A stretch of DNA of 64,000 nucleotides. It comes from Posidonia oceanica (taxonomy: Eukaryota > Streptophyta > Magnoliopsida > Alismatales > Posidoniaceae). The notes under the pieces were generated by a model that saw nothing but the letters and a program-made list of their open reading frames with translations, ran no database searches and was not told where the DNA came from. Below, in pieces: positions 1 to 13,114 of the stretch (the stretch's first letter is position 1; the number at the start of each line of letters is the position of its first letter). Position numbers and translations under genes: made by a program. The stretch is from contig JAZBRS010000075.1 of assembly GCA_037176725.1 (NCBI GenBank), positions 70,124,001 through 70,188,000 of the forward strand. The letters are read 5' to 3'.

Positions 1-1486
1 TGACTTCTAGGTGGTTAATTTCTGATAAAATATAGAAAACCACAAAAGCAGTTTCAAATAGGGTTTAACTCTCCCACTTCTTACAGAAACTACAGTTTCT
101 AGATGAAAAAAACTATGTGTAGATTCATGATTTTCCAGAAACTGACTGGAGAAAACTTCTAGTAGAAACTAGATAAATAAAGTATGTAATTAAAATACTA
201 GTATTATTATTTTTGTAATTATTATATCTATGATGAGAGAAAGTGAGAGACATGTAATTTAACTGTTGGTAGAATCTAACTTATACTAATAGATATTTAT
301 TTACCAAACAAGATTTTTAAAGATAACTTAGAATCTAACTTCTACAAAAATTAATTTTCGGAAAAAACTCAGAATCTCATTTCTACATTTAAGAGATTCC
401 AAACAGAATCGTATATTTAGTTCACATTCTGACTTATGACTTTTCCATAAAACCTTACTTCAGATCAGAAACTCAACCATCTTAACTTTTGACTTATGCT
501 TAACTTATCTAGATTCTGACTAAAACAATTCCTTTCAAAATCATAGGCTCAGAATCTAGATGAAGCATAACCCCAACCTTAGGCTATGTTTGATAAAGAT
601 TCTAATCAGAAACACACTTACCCTAACTTTTAACATTTGTTTAGAAATAAGTCTAACCGTGAAACAATTCAAATCTGAATGTCAAAATCCTTACCTACCA
701 AAAACAGTCTTAATATGAAACACATAATTTTTCGACCTTTTTTTATGTCAAAAAAAAATTTCTTTTAAGATTGAAGTTCATAATAGGTAATGTGAAGAAT
801 AACCCGACAAATACGTCTCATGCCCTCTTGCGTTGGGCAATTAAGTTTATTAGTTTTATTAATAAGTTATGCTTAAGTTGTAAACGCATTAACAGTTCAA
901 TCGATTGTAAGTTACAACAATATGGTCTTGATTTGTGTTTTTATGTTTGATAGAGAAAAACAAAAATAGTAAACAAAGGGAATACGAAAGTGACACCCAA
1001 CTCACTTCAGGAATTAGACAAAAAAAAGAGAGTAAAAACTTACAACATGACCACACCTAAACTCACAATCCCACATGATCATCATGGATGTTTTGTCTTC
1101 TTTCAGCTATCCAAGGTTACTTCTTCCATTACCTTTCATAACTTGTGACCATGCTCTTTGAAACCTTTCTTGGTTCCAGCATATTTTAAACTCAAAATCA
1201 AGTATGCTTCCTTACCAATAAGCATTGTATTTGAACCATTAAAATTAATGTCCAAACAATAAATTTCAACCTAAACAAACTCCCTGGTGTGCTCACAATT
1301 AACAATCCAAGGCTTGTCATGCATCAGAAGAAATCAGATGTGCTATACAATGCATATCGAGCAGTGAACATCAACGATCTGGCTAAATTATCCCACAGAA
1401 GGCTAACATAGCTATATTTAGGGGAAATTGATAACTTAAAAATATAAATAGGACCGAACAAACTGTGCAGGCTTGGGCTTGATTCC
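1..1486. other. 3' flank of the SEH1 gene, no other gene seen
   Basis: AT-rich DNA downstream of the minus-strand SEH1 stop codon; the 3' UTR lies in its right part but no poly(A) site could be fixed. Positions 240-700 contain several variants of the phrase agaatctaacttct and one stretch near 585 (ggctatgtttgataaagatt) that resembles the TIR of the small element at 9992, so a degraded MITE of that family may be present. The short open frames here look accidental. Confidence 0.5.
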
Positions 1487-4400
1487 TCAATGTTGCACTG
1501 ATCCACAGTCAAGAGCTGCCTGTTCATGCCATACGCCGTTTAAGTTTGATTGCCATAATCTAACCATACCATCACCGCCTGTTGAAGCCAAGGTCATGCC
1601 ACTCATGTCCCAATCCAATTGCCAAACCTGAATACGGAGAATTCATGTTAATAGCATGGATATCTTAAATAGTTTCAAATAAATCAGGCTGAGGCAGTTA
1701 TAATTTCCTCAATGTGGATCCAACCTTAAATACTCCTGATATTCAAAAGGATCTTCGGGTTACCAAATTCTTATGGGGAGTCATGGCTCCTAGTTCCATA
1801 TAGATAAATATGTTAGTAAAGTGTACTTACTTCACCATCATGACCAGAGAGTAAAGCCACTTTCTCAGTTGAAGGTCTTCCATCGGAATAGGTGTTCAAT
1901 GCTACATGCCATATTGCGATTCCCTTGCAAGTTGCAACTGCTATAGTTTCGTAGGGCCTACAGTATTTTACACCTTTCATATGAATGAACAATAAAATGT
2001 GTATCTAAGAAAATTTACAAAAAATTTATAAGAAAGTACAAATGGACATATTGACATGATTGTCCAACTTATTCTGTAAATTTTTTTAAAAGAAAATATA
2101 CTCTAGGAAGGGGCTAGTAGTAGAAAGGTTCACAAAAGATTTACATTACTGTTAAGAAACAGAAAAGTTCACATAAATAAGGAAAATTCTATGACACCCA
2201 TGAAATTATTTCACAAAATTGTAACTACCTATTAGTAGTTACAATTATTTATTTGTAACTATAAATCCCACCATCCAGATATTTGGATGAATGGTCAAAA
2301 TTGAAAGTTTTGATAACTAATAAATTTTTTGGTACCCATGTGGATACCATAGACATACCTCATAAAGAAAGGATAATAATCCAAGAATGAAAGATGCACG
2401 GTGTTTCTTCTATTTTCTGATGGGTGGATAACACTAGAGTTTAACTACAACTAAAAAAATCAAGCGTCTATTATTGTTTTATGGCCATGTCCACAAACAT
2501 TGAAGTAGAAATAAAACATTATTTCAATCAATATCATTATTTTTGTTTCAAAGTAATGGTATAATTAGTTTAAATTTCTAGAATCTATTCCTTTATGTTC
2601 AGAACTATTCTAGTGTTTACTGTTTAGTGGAAGGATCAGGTTCCAAGTATTAAAGCTTGCTCACATAAAAATGACCATCTTTTCTAACAAGATTAACCAT
2701 CCAGTGATCTGCCATAGGATCGCACTTCCTTATCTATTTTCTAGAATAATGAACAAACCAATGATGATATGATTTAGTAGAAATACATTTTGACCTATTT
2801 AACTTTCAACCTAAAAACGCTTTAATAGAGGCAAAATATGTTGAGGATAGGCTATGCCACGGGAGACTGACCCGTTGGTGCACTGGCACCACGGGGGCCT
2901 TCCCATCCCTGAGGTCTCGGGTTCGAGACTTCAGAAAACTCCCACATAGGCTATGCCTAGACTTTCCTGGTTGGGACGGATTGTGAGGTCCTGCTCTGGC
3001 CCGAGGTTTGCTGGTAAAGCTAAGCCTGTCAAGTTCCTCATTAGCAAAAAAAAAAATATATGTTGAGGATAAGTGTTGGTTTCTTGAATTTGTTCACTTT
3101 CACCTCAATTTAATTTCAACTTTAGGCATATATAAATAAAGGGTAACAGATGGATCTACCTGCCTATATTAGGTGCCCATGCCACAGAATGCACGCTGTC
3201 ACCCTTGTCTCCAGGTAAGGCCAACTCTGCAACTGCCAGCCATCTTTGGTGAGCATCATCGAATTCCCAGATCTGTAGAGACAAGTTTTTCAGATTGTAG
3301 AATAATTTTGAAAATTCATGCCAAGATAATTAAGAAACAGTTAAATTGGATATGCTCAGCAGAAATTTGCAAAGCATCTGAAAAACAGAAAACATTAACG
3401 GCTAAATTAGATAGAAAAATAGCTCACAATCAGGTTGATCAATTAGTATAATTTTGAAGAGTTAAACAGATGATACAAGGCAAATCATACTAATACTTCA
3501 CAAATAACTCCATATCTGGGACTTGAGATTTAGAAAGGGTCTCACCGATAAGGAAACCGTGGATTCTGTTTCACTATTTGCTTTACTTGAAAATGTGGGT
3601 TCAAATTACCTACCTAATTTATCTGATTCTCGATTCTCATAACTGGATGTGGATCAAGAATGAGAACTTCACAGTGGCATCTTTATCCTCTATCATGACC
3701 TATGGAGGAGCTCAGGTTGGGTGTCACTCTTAGATCTCAAACAACAGAATACCTTTGAAGATTCAGTGTTTCACTTGGCAAAATCTACATGGAGTTTTGA
3801 CAGACTTAGCTTTATAGAGATGTGGTTTCACTTAGCTAGTCAATGTGTTTTTTGTGGTGTAACCCAAGAGAACCTCCCTCACTTCCTGTGGGGCTGCAAG
3901 TCAATATGGGGATGGCGGAGCTCCTTACTGGGGATAGAGTTTGTTGACAGGGTTTGTGCTGAATCGGTTGAGACCTTTTGGGACCTCTAGGGCCTAGGAA
4001 GGTAGACTGATCATCATGGAAGGGTTTGGAGAGTACTTCCTTACACTATGATCATAGTTTTAAATATCGATTTCGTATCAGACTTCAATCCAACAAAAAT
4101 AAGAAACGTGACGGACATTGGAGGAAATGTCGGTAGAAACACGGTAAATTTACGGAAGTTCATGAAAATGATCAAAAAAAATTGAATTTTGATTTGAAAC
4201 TCTAGGATAAGCTAAAGTAAGCAATAAACTACATCTTAGACTACTTAGATCAACTTGGATTTATGTAATATCACGTTATTAACATCAAAAAACAAAAAAA
4301 ACGTGAAAAAACCAAAGACCTATGTATTATTAGGTTAAATCTATGTAATATCAAGTTATTAACATCAAAACACAAAAAAAAAATGGAAAAACCTAAGATC

Positions 4401-7400
4401 TATGTATTATTAAGTTAGATCTAAATATTATTACGATAGATCTAAGATTCTATCATAGATCCAAGATTCTAAATGTTGATTTCGTGTTGAACTTTGACAA
4501 GTTGAAAAACAAATACATGTTGGCAAAATGTCGATATGTCGATATCGTGTTGATGAAAACACAGTAAAAAAATCCACATTTGTTTAGAAAACTTCCATGT
4601 CGATATTGTATTGGAATCGTGTCGGTAAATTGAAAATAAGACACGTGTCGACAAAATTTCAGTGACACGCGTCGACATTTGGTACTATGTATAAATCTAC
4701 ATGAAAAGTTCAAAACACAAATACAAAAAATGAAAAAAACAAAGATTCTATATAAAAATCAAGTATTATACCTTAAGGAGGGATAAAATTTGAGAGCAAT
4801 TAAAGAGAGAAGGCTCTTCAAGTTTGCAGCAAGCTATCGGGTTGCAAAGGAGCAGAGGATATGCATTGGAAGTCATAAACTCATGATAGAGAAGAAGCAA
4901 ATGAAAAGGAAAGGAACTCTGGTGCATGTCAATCGACATTGTTCAAACTCAATATAAAAAGAACACCAAGTCGATCGACACTCCGACATGCACCAACATG
5001 GGTCGATGTTTGACCCCGACATATGGTATTTCCTGCATGTTGGCCAACTCAAAATTTGACATAGGATTCTATTTTTTGTTTTAGAATGGTGTCCAACTGT
5101 AGGTGCTTTTGAGGTTTCTAATATGTTTATTTGGGATTGGCTTTAGGCATTTTGGTGGTGTAGTTGTGTCACTATTTTGTTACTCTTTGTGTGGCTTATC
5201 TTCTTGATAAGATTTTTTTGTATCCTCTAAATTGATTTCAATAAAATATTTTTTAACTACCGCTCAAAAAAAAAAAAAAGGTTCGATCCTACACATCACG
5301 CAAAAATTTTAAAGCTAACTCCAATTTTCTTGGAACAACAAAATAAATTTCTGACTTGTGGACAACATAAGCACAATTTTGTCTTATCTTTTTAGACAAT
5401 AATCATATAATATAAGGTCACAACTTTTAAATATTGAATTCCTGATAGCCATAAGAATGCATTTTCTACATACTTGAAACTTAAAAGGCCACCCAAGACA
5501 TGAACTCCAGCAGTCAATGGTACTACCAAGTACCTTGGGGAAATTGAGCTGAGGAAGATCTGCATTGAAACCTTAAACAAAAAGTTGACTGCTGGGCTTC
5601 ATCTTTCTGGGATTCCATGCAAAGGAAAGCACACACGAAAACACAAAAACCAAAAAAAAAGAAGAGGAGTACTACCAAGTACCTTGGGGGAATTGAACTG
5701 AGGAAGATCAGCATTGAAACCTAAAACAAATGCTGACTGTTGGGCTTCACCTTTTCTGGGATTCCATGCAATGGATGCAGACATACATGACGCCTTCCCA
5801 AACCTAGAAACCGAATCAATTACATTTTGAAATTCCGCCTGTGAAGGAAAAGGCACCAAATTATAGAGAGCAAGCAGTCAAGAATTAGAGAAATTCATCC
5901 CCAAGAAATCGTCAAAAAGAAAAGAAAGTATTTCCAACAAGGTCTTCATTTCTATAATGAAGAATAAGAATATATGAAAACAAAAACTGATGAAATTGGA
6001 AATTTCATCATATATATATGTAAGAGTTTTCTATAGTGCACAATTTCATTTTCTTGCTTTGGTATTGACAAGGAACGTGCTATGAACTTCAAAAGCAGCA
6101 TTTACAAGTAAAGATTTAAAGCTGTGTGTAAACCTAGTTAATTAGACTCCTGAAGTATTTCTCATTACATCTATGACAGTGTAAGACTGTTGGTATTTAC
6201 CATTATTCCTTATTTATGTGTATAGACCAAAAAGTAACAACTCTTATAAGATGTGAGCCTTGAGCAAATGCAGAACAAGCCCGGAGGATGTAGATGGAAC
6301 AGTGAGAATAGCAAACGCAGGGAACATGAACTCAACTTTGAGTAAGTATGTCAGCTATTAAAAAAGTTATATAGAGCCTCTTCCTACATGCGAGATATGT
6401 CCCAAGAAAATGTAGAACAAGTTCCTAACTTGTCATGATAGAGCAGAGGTCATCACAAATGCAAGTGGGAACCTTGGTAAGTCCTCTCAATTAAACGAAG
6501 TATTAGAAAATTTTATAGCCTGTTTCCGATTTTACGTACGCAATTAAACAACAAAATTTGCTTTACATGATGGTTACACTGAGACAAACCTAGAACAAGT
6601 AATCCAAATTGTATTGATATAAATACAGGTAATGCCAAATGCGAGGAGAAGGAACTATTGATAAAGTTGCATACATCTATTCCCATATGTGCTATGAGGG
6701 CTTGATGCACTACTTCTTGATAATACCAGTACACACTATCATAAAACTTGAAAACCATTTAAATATGAAATTAGTGAGAAAATATAAACCTGAAGCTGCC
6801 ACTTTTTTAGCTCCAGGGGATCCAAGAATTCATAGACCTTCACATGACCATCAGAATATGCAACAACCTTGAAAGAAAAAAAATTAAAAGAAAGTGTCAG
6901 AATAAGATATCAGCTCAAAATTATCCATATCCAGAAGTTCTTTATAAATTGCAATAAAAGACAAAAATAAACTTCTGTATAGCATTGACTTATCATAGAG
7001 ATTACAGACTAAAGTGCAAAATTATTAATTAAAGTTGACAAGGATACCCAAAAACGAGCATAAAATCATGAACATACTATTCCTTGCAAAACATTGTTGT
7101 AATATGGTGCCAACAGAGGAAAAGAAGACAGGATCACTACATAACACTCACCATTTTCATAGCTGTCAAGAAAACTCCAAATTGGAGGTCAAGTACTTGG
7201 CTCATGCTGCTTTCAAGGAGCACACACAACTTCCATGCAAGAGGTTCAGTATCTGAAGACAACAGAAGAAAAAAAATGGAATCCTTATTTGCACAGTAAA
7301 GAACAAGTTCCTTAAGGTTCTAGATTTCATAATTGCACTAAAAAGAATATTAAATGACTAAAACTACGATTCAAGGTTATCTAAGCTTGCACAGGACGAA

Positions 7401-8118
7401 ACTAACATTATTTGTGTAATTTCTAAAATCAAAATTATTTTCATAGTATTTACTTAAAAAGGACATAAAAATGATTACATATATGTTTCCATTTTGTAAT
7501 GTAGATCAATCTACAAGTTTTTCTTTTTGTTGTTAATAAACTTCATTAACTCGGTGTCGTTTCTGGAAAGAAGAGAAAAAAAACAATAGACGACCTACTT
7601 CAATGTAATCAATCAAGTCCATTAGAAGTGGAATCCGCTTAGTTGAATTCTAGAATCCATGTGAAAGCAAAACTCCGTCAAAAATTATAAGGTCAACTTC
7701 GCATGCTATAGAAAATGTGTTTGCAAACCTGCCTGAACCTCCTCCCATAATGATATTGTCTCATCAACACAGATGCAAGCAACAGCATCAGCATACTCTG
7801 GAGGAACCCAAATAACCTTCTTAACACTGCTTGAGTGTGCCTGCAAGAGTAAAAAATAATAAAATTCAACTTTATAATGGGAACTCATGTTTCCACTCAC
7901 TGCCCTCTCCAATTCGTCTCCATTGTAGCAAAGCCAAGCACTTTATCCACCTTCCATCTGGAGGCCAGGGAGAGCGAGCACGAAGAAGAAGATCCAGGGT
8001 CAGTAGGGTCGTGGACGGAGACGGTGCCGTCACTGTACCCCACCGCCAGCCTCTGCCCGCAGTAGTTCCACCCGCAGCACAACGCCCCCTTCTCCAGCGT
8101 CGCCAGTGACTTTTCCAT
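1487..8118 (-). CDS. SEH1: Nucleoporin SEH1, WD40 protein (8 exons)
   Basis: Complete spliced gene. Exons, in transcript order: 8118-7951, 7840-7729, 7252-7152, 6867-6790, 5838-5683, 3272-3160, 1957-1831, 1627-1487 (stop TGA). Every intron is GT-AG and the phases close, giving 331 aa, close to the roughly 326 aa of the Arabidopsis protein. Exon 1 starts MEKSLATLEKG; other family landmarks are WVPPEYADAVAC (exon 2), VVAYSDGHVKVYE (exon 4), AEFQNVIDS and SIAWNPRKGE (exon 5), WEFDDAHQRWLAVAELALP (exon 6), KGIAIWH (exon 7) and the last WD repeat GDGMVRLWQSNLNG (exon 8). SEH1 is a beta-propeller subunit of the Nup107-160 nuclear pore scaffold and also of the GATOR2/SEA complex; those roles come from the family. 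The start is the first ATG matching the family N-terminus; an open frame continues upstream to 8406 but is unlike SEH1. Introns 5 and 6 are swollen by transposons, yet the coding frame is unbroken. Confidence 0.95.
2850..3057 (+). mobile_element. tRNA-derived SINE in intron 6 of SEH1
   Basis: A 208-bp element flanked by a perfect 14-bp target-site duplication, atatgttgaggata, at 2836-2849 and 3058-3071. It has an A-box-like segment near 2874 (gttggtgcactggc), a B-box-like GGTTCGAGACT at about 2930, and ends in an A-rich tail, as expected of a Pol III SINE mobilised by LINE machinery. It lies antisense to the host gene. The perfect duplication suggests a fairly recent insertion. Confidence 0.85.
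3540..5279 (+). pseudogene. 5'-truncated L1-type LINE, 3' end, in SEH1 intron 5
   Basis: The frame 3721-3990 carries the zinc-binding end of plant L1 ORF2 (zf-RVT): CVFCGVTQENLPHFLWGC followed by WGW. The segment 5085-5265 has the look of a LINE 3' UTR, with ATAAAAT just before a 14-A tail at 5266-5279. Between about 4060 and 5085 a different repeat interrupts it. Upstream of 3721 the reading frame is broken. No target-site duplication was found. It is antisense to SEH1. The 5' boundary is approximate. Confidence 0.7.
4060..5085. repeat. Dispersed repeat inserted in the intronic LINE
   Basis: AT-rich, non-coding. The part 4090-4260 resembles 20110-20295 in the same orientation (shared phrases aaatttacg, aagctaaagtaa and gactacttagatcaactt), so it belongs to a family with at least two copies here. 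The right part holds several variants of gtcgacat and gtcgatcgacac. No TIR or coding capacity was recognised; edges are approximate. Confidence 0.5.
5519..5629 (-). repeat. Tandem partial duplicate of SEH1 exon 5
   Basis: About 110 bp nearly identical to 5670-5774, that is the 3' half of exon 5 plus its splice donor and the first intronic bases. The donor CAAG|GTACTTGG is preserved in the copy. The copy lacks the exon 5 acceptor, has a one-base deletion relative to the real exon, and reads into a stop, so inclusion in mRNA would disrupt SEH1. Confidence 0.8.
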
Positions 8119-8272
8119 ATCAGAACACCCCCTTCTCCCCCTCAACTCCGCCGCCGCTAACGGTGGTGGTGGGCTTGTGCCCTCGCAATAGGGAACAGAG
8201 CAGCCACCAAGACCTGAGAGGTGAGGACTGGGGAGCCGAGGAGGGGAGGGAAGTAAAGACAACTCAGATATA

Positions 8273-8321
8273 TGGGCTGGTTCCAAAATTACATGGGCTT
8301 TAAAGTTTAAACACATGGGCC
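8273..8321 (-). promoter_or_regulatory. Site II (TGGGCY) motifs upstream of SEH1
   Basis: Three TGGGCT/TGGGCC motifs at 8273-8278, 8294-8299 and 8316-8321, 155-205 bp upstream of the ATG. Clusters of this motif, bound by TCP factors, are common in TATA-less promoters of plant housekeeping genes. No TATA box was identified. Another ggccc lies at 8342-8346. Confidence 0.55.
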
Positions 8322-8523
8322 ACAAGGTTGCACCTGTAAATGGCCCCTTTAGACAAATTCGTACAACAGCCACGGACATGCTCGATAAATCTTGACATGC
8401 CCTCACATTCTTGACGAGACTGTACGTGCTTATTCATCTCCAAGCTATTTTTGTTATCAGTATTATTATCCACATTGCTTATCCAATTGGTAACTCACAT
8501 CAACAATGAGCTTGCAAGACTAA

Positions 8524-9632
8524 GGTCCTGCTTGGTTTAGATTACAGGTATTTAGATTTTTCCATAATCTGATGTAACTTGTAATAAGATTGTGTTTGAA
8601 AATGCTTTTGAAGATAAGCACTTATCCTAAAAGTCAACTTTTTTTTGTTGTTGTATTTGATCAAAAGCATTTTTACTTCATGTCAAATATCTATTTTGCC
8701 ATTGGTATAAAAAAGAAGAACAAATTAATACAAATCCATACATCTCTCTTCTTCCTACCATTCCAACGAAGACCGTCGTCGCCAGCATCCTCCGCCTAAT
8801 TAGCACAAGATGATTTTAAAATTGCTGCTGATTAAAATGAAAGAAGCATTTCTGAAAGAAGAACAAATCTATTTTCACAGGCTAGAAATTTCTAATAGAA
8901 ATGCCTAGAAAAATAAGTTGTTGCATAACAATTGCAAAAAAAAAAAGAGCACATGGTGAAGAAAGATTTAAACAAAAGAACAACAGAAATCTATAGCACA
9001 GTATCGTCAACATTGTTCGGCCTAGGATATGAGTTAAAGAAATAGCCCTCCAACGAAATTAATGGTACTGAACAAAACAATGATCTGAAACCATGGACTA
9101 TCATTTTTTTTTTTGGCAAAAGATGTTGAAGAGGAGGAGTGAGACAAGCATACCTATTCAAGAACTTGTTGCCAATGACAACGAGAAGGAGATCTGCTTC
9201 TATCACCAACGAGTAGGAGATCCAGTTCCCGTTTGTCGCATGATCTGAAGTCGTGGACTACTGCCGCTGATCGTCGCTCCTAGCTACGCTTGCCATTTGT
9301 GGCACGATCCTCTCTTGTTGCAATAGATAGTGGCAGCTCAAAAAAAATGTACATGTGATCGTAAATTTTGTTTGATTTTTCATATAATAAAAACCAACAT
9401 ATGAGGTTAGCCTCGTAAAAGTTGATACAAATGTTTGACAGCTTTTTAATAAGCTTATCGTTATATAAAAACTATCCAACAACAACTCCACAATTGAAAA
9501 GTCCATACCAGCTTTTCTGCGTAAGCTCCTTTGGTGGACATCGTTTGTAAACACTTCTTGACAAAAAAGCACTTAACGTGATAAGTTACGGGGAAATAAT
9601 CATTTCCAAACACAATCTAAACCAAACATGTC
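8524..9632. mobile_element. PIF/Harbinger-like TIR element (non-autonomous)
   Basis: The left end GGTCCTGCTTGGTTTAGATT and the inverted right end GACATGTTTGGTTTAGATTG form imperfect TIRs, flanked by TAA at 8521-8523 and 9633-9635, the 3-bp target preference of PIF/Harbinger. The subterminal parts also match in inverted orientation (ataagcacttat near the left end, aagtgctttttt inverted near the right). The 1.1-kb interior has no recognisable transposase. Confidence 0.6.
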
Positions 9633-9991
9633 TAACATAACTCATTCTATCCATAATTTAGATTTTGGAATGTGCATATTCATGTGTATTTTGTAAGAAT
9701 CTCGGATGTTGGATTCTAAGAATAATCTATGGATTCTAGAATAAAATTAATTTTAACTTTATTTATTTTTTCAACATTTACATGAAATAAAGTAATTTAT
9801 TATAAAATTACTATTAAAATCCTTGTATCAATAAAAGAATCTAAAATCTAGATTTTACAACTAAACAAGATTTTGTTAGATGATTTAAAGTACAAGAAAA
9901 GTTAAAATAGTCAACTTCCTCGAATTCTGTGTCTATAATCTTGATTTTGGAGATTCTTAGGCCAAAAAAATCTCAACCAAACAAATCCTAA

Positions 9992-10216
9992 GATTACGTT
10001 TGATTCAGATTCTGGCTTCTGATTTTTCACATAATCTAATTAACTTCTAGTTAGAAGCTCCAACACCTCAGTTTTTGACTTCTGTTAATTTTGTATAATA
10101 AAAGTCATGCTAGCTTCTACAGTTAACTTAATTGTGTTTTCTTGTTTGGTTCAAATTTTGATTATAAAATGATTTTTGTTAAAGGCTAGATGTCAGAATC
10201 TAAATCAAATACAGTC
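9992..10216. mobile_element. Small MITE candidate
   Basis: About 225 bp with imperfect terminal inverted repeats of about 30 bp: left acgtttgattcagattctgg, right (inverted) tgtatttgatttagattctg. Non-coding and AT-rich. No convincing target-site duplication, so the superfamily is open. Confidence 0.45.
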
Positions 10217-12919
10217 TTGACCTCTACACCGACCTTTGTAAAAGTCACAAACATAGGATAAAGCCATACGATCATGAAATCTTAGTTTTGATTCCCACTT
10301 CTAACATTGCTTTCAACCATTCGAACATCACTTGGTCGTTGAAGGATTCTTGAACTATTGCCTGTCATCCCCTTGCGACCATCTTATCTGTTTGTAGTAA
10401 AAAAAAAAAAAAAGGCTTGCAGATATAACGTTGAAGTTCCAATCCATCCACAAGACGAGGCTACATCAGCTAATGAATGAGATCATCATACATGTTGCCC
10501 AACCTTATACTAATTTCGTGAATAGCTAGCTATAGAAGAAAATAAATAAGTACTGATACTTGTACATAGCTTATTACCCATTACAATATAAAAATAGAAT
10601 CTATCTGTATATGCACACACATGGTATTCTTTTATAGTTTTCAAACCATAATCTGCATGATATTCACAAGACAAATGGATGAGGGTTCAAGATCAAAGAT
10701 CCTTCTTAAAAGAAGTCTTTGTTGAAGCTTGACATTTTAAATTTGGAAATTTCAAAAGAGCCTAGCTAGACCGGCCCACTAGATTAAGGATCTGTCTGAT
10801 CCTGCGTGGAGTAAAGCATTTTAGACCAAGCTATTAAAAAGAATCTTCCTTCTCATGCCCAATTTAACTCATCGAAGCATTTGCCAAATCCAACATATTA
10901 ATTACGAGCTCAAATTTTTAACTAGAGTCGCAACCCAATTTACACCATGATAGATATGTAACATGAACTTGCATTTAGTATGCATATTCTTTTTGGACAA
11001 AGTAAGGAGTAAATTAGTGGTTAGTATGGAGTAAGACTCGATTCTTCTATCGTCTTCTTCCGACTCCTACATGCTCTTTGGTATAAGAGTAATCATTTTC
11101 ACGACACCACTGGCTATATATGCACTCCCTTTAAATTTTTGTTTCGTGATTAATTTGATTTTAAAGAAGACGGTTTCCTTGAAAATTCAAAAATATTTTG
11201 CAGAATCAACTCCAGACACCTTATATGTTTACAATTTTCTTAATTCTTTCAAAATTAAACCCAATATCTCAACAGTAGTGAGTTTGTTCAAGGAGAAAAC
11301 TATCTCTACATAATAAGGTGTAGCAACCCAGAATAAAAATCAAGAATGAGATTAACCTAAAGATCTGCAAATGCCGGGAGGACTACTAAACATATCCTGA
11401 ATCTTAGCAATAACTACCACTTAGATATCCTGAATTTTATGCTCAAAGAGACATGTATTATGAAGATTCTGATCCAACTTTAACATGTGTACACCTAAAG
11501 TTAAGGCTATTTAGAGGTGATGTTTTTCACAGTAAGCTCCTGTTTATATGCTCCATGTTTTATATTACCAAAAACAGCCTCAGAAGGCCCACGTACAACA
11601 TACATGCCATCTCACAATTAATTCTAACGTTGGGCCCCTTGTCCTACTATAGGGTTTATCAAGACTGGTCCTCAGCTCCCTAACTCCACACTGGTACCAG
11701 TATTTATTATCATGGGTGATGGGTCACACACTGAAACGGGTGGCCTTGTTCCATGACAGATTGGTGAGGGTCCTCCACTACCTTCCAGCTCTTTTAGGAA
11801 GTTTCAAACACATTTGGTCCACTTGTTACTGTACTAAAATGTTGGCTTCTTGTTAGTTTGATCTCATGCAATTAAGGAATTAGGCATGGGTGTGGGAGGA
11901 GTGACGTTACTCTAAACCTGATGATTTATCAGAACTTCGTATTTTGGAACTATGCAGTAGTCCTGTTTAACCTTGAGTTTAATTTATAGACTTAACACCA
12001 ATATATAGTTACTTGGACTAGGAAAATAATAACGAAATGGCTTATGTATCTTCGGTTTCATTTTGCTTCCAACTTCCAGGATACATTTATATATACTTCT
12101 AGCACTACTATTCTAGAGAAGCTACAACTTTTCATGATCCTCTGCTCAAATAGACTGATTTTCGTTCCAGAATATTGATCGACTAGCCCCTACATATTCA
12201 GACTTCAACAAGGAACGAATCATGGAATTTGAAGAATAAGAATGAAATGCATAGAATAGATTATCCTAGCAGAAATAGTCAAACCAACTCAAAATAAACG
12301 AATACCAAGTTAAACATGAACCTCACTAGATCCAATTTACTTCATATATTAGTTCTTCTGCGAATAACACTGCAGAAACTAGTCAACGTCTTTAATTTGG
12401 AGGAAATCTTTGACTTTAATTAATTAGTAGCCTGTTTTCCGGTATCTGTAGGATGGTTGAAGGTTTCAGATACATACATCATTAATATAATCAAGCAATA
12501 CTTTGTGAAGTATGCATGTTTACTTTTACTCATCATATATAGCTCGTCAGTATACGTATATGTTTGATGCATGTTTGTGAAGTATGTATATTTGCAAAAT
12601 GGGAAGAACTTTGGGTAGAATAGGTACTCAATTTCATCTGTAAAATCTTAATCGAATTTGAACGAATCATACTCTACTCGACCAAACGACAAGTCCAGCA
12701 CCAAAAGCAAGCTACTTCATGGAAGAGAAAGATGTTCATGGTTGGAGTTTTGTGCATCATGGCATTCACTGATCTGAAACAGATACGGTGAGTTAAGTTG
12801 CTTAAACAGTACGCGTGAAAGAGATACCAATTTTTCTTTCACTATCCTCTGAAAAAGGCTCTCGGCTTTCTCTATTTCCAACCATAATTGGTTTCACATA
12901 TGTTTTGTGAGAAACAAAC
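10217..12919. other. Intergenic AT-rich DNA, no gene recognised
   Basis: Open frames at 11071-11313 and 11453-11683 are under 85 codons and resemble nothing known to me. A short frame near 12732 starts with a hydrophobic run and meets a GTGAGT, which could mark a first exon, but no partner exon follows. Confidence 0.4.
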
Positions 12920-13082
12920 GAGAGAGAGAGAGAGAGAGAGAGAGTAGGGCACTGTCGGAATGTTGCCAAATGAATGATTCATATTAACCACCTCATGTGG
13001 ATTTATATAATCCAATGTGCAATTGTAATGAATATACAAGAATACAGTAGATGATTCTAGAACAATCTAGGTTATTCCTTTA
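12920..13082 (-). repeat. Copia 3' LTR with (GA)n end
   Basis: Begins on the minus strand with TAAAGGAATAACCTAGATTG, right after the RNase H end and an A/G stretch (ATTGAGAGGGCG) that looks like the polypurine tract. It ends in a (CT)n run (12920-12944 on the plus strand). It shares both edges with 19419-19493 but has about 90 bp in the middle that the other copy lacks. Confidence 0.6.
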
Positions 13083-13114
13083 CGCCCTCTCAATCTCGAC
13101 AGAAGTGGATGTAG

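Noticed and set aside
5392..5580. Small hydrophobic frame in SEH1 intron 5
   Set aside because: It includes the partial exon duplicate read out of frame.
8119..8406. Upstream in-frame extension of SEH1 exon 1
   Set aside because: SEH1 similarity starts at 8118; the extension overlaps the promoter motifs and is not like the family.
12730..12800. Possible signal-peptide first exon followed by GTGAGT
   Set aside because: Only about 20 codons and no downstream exon.
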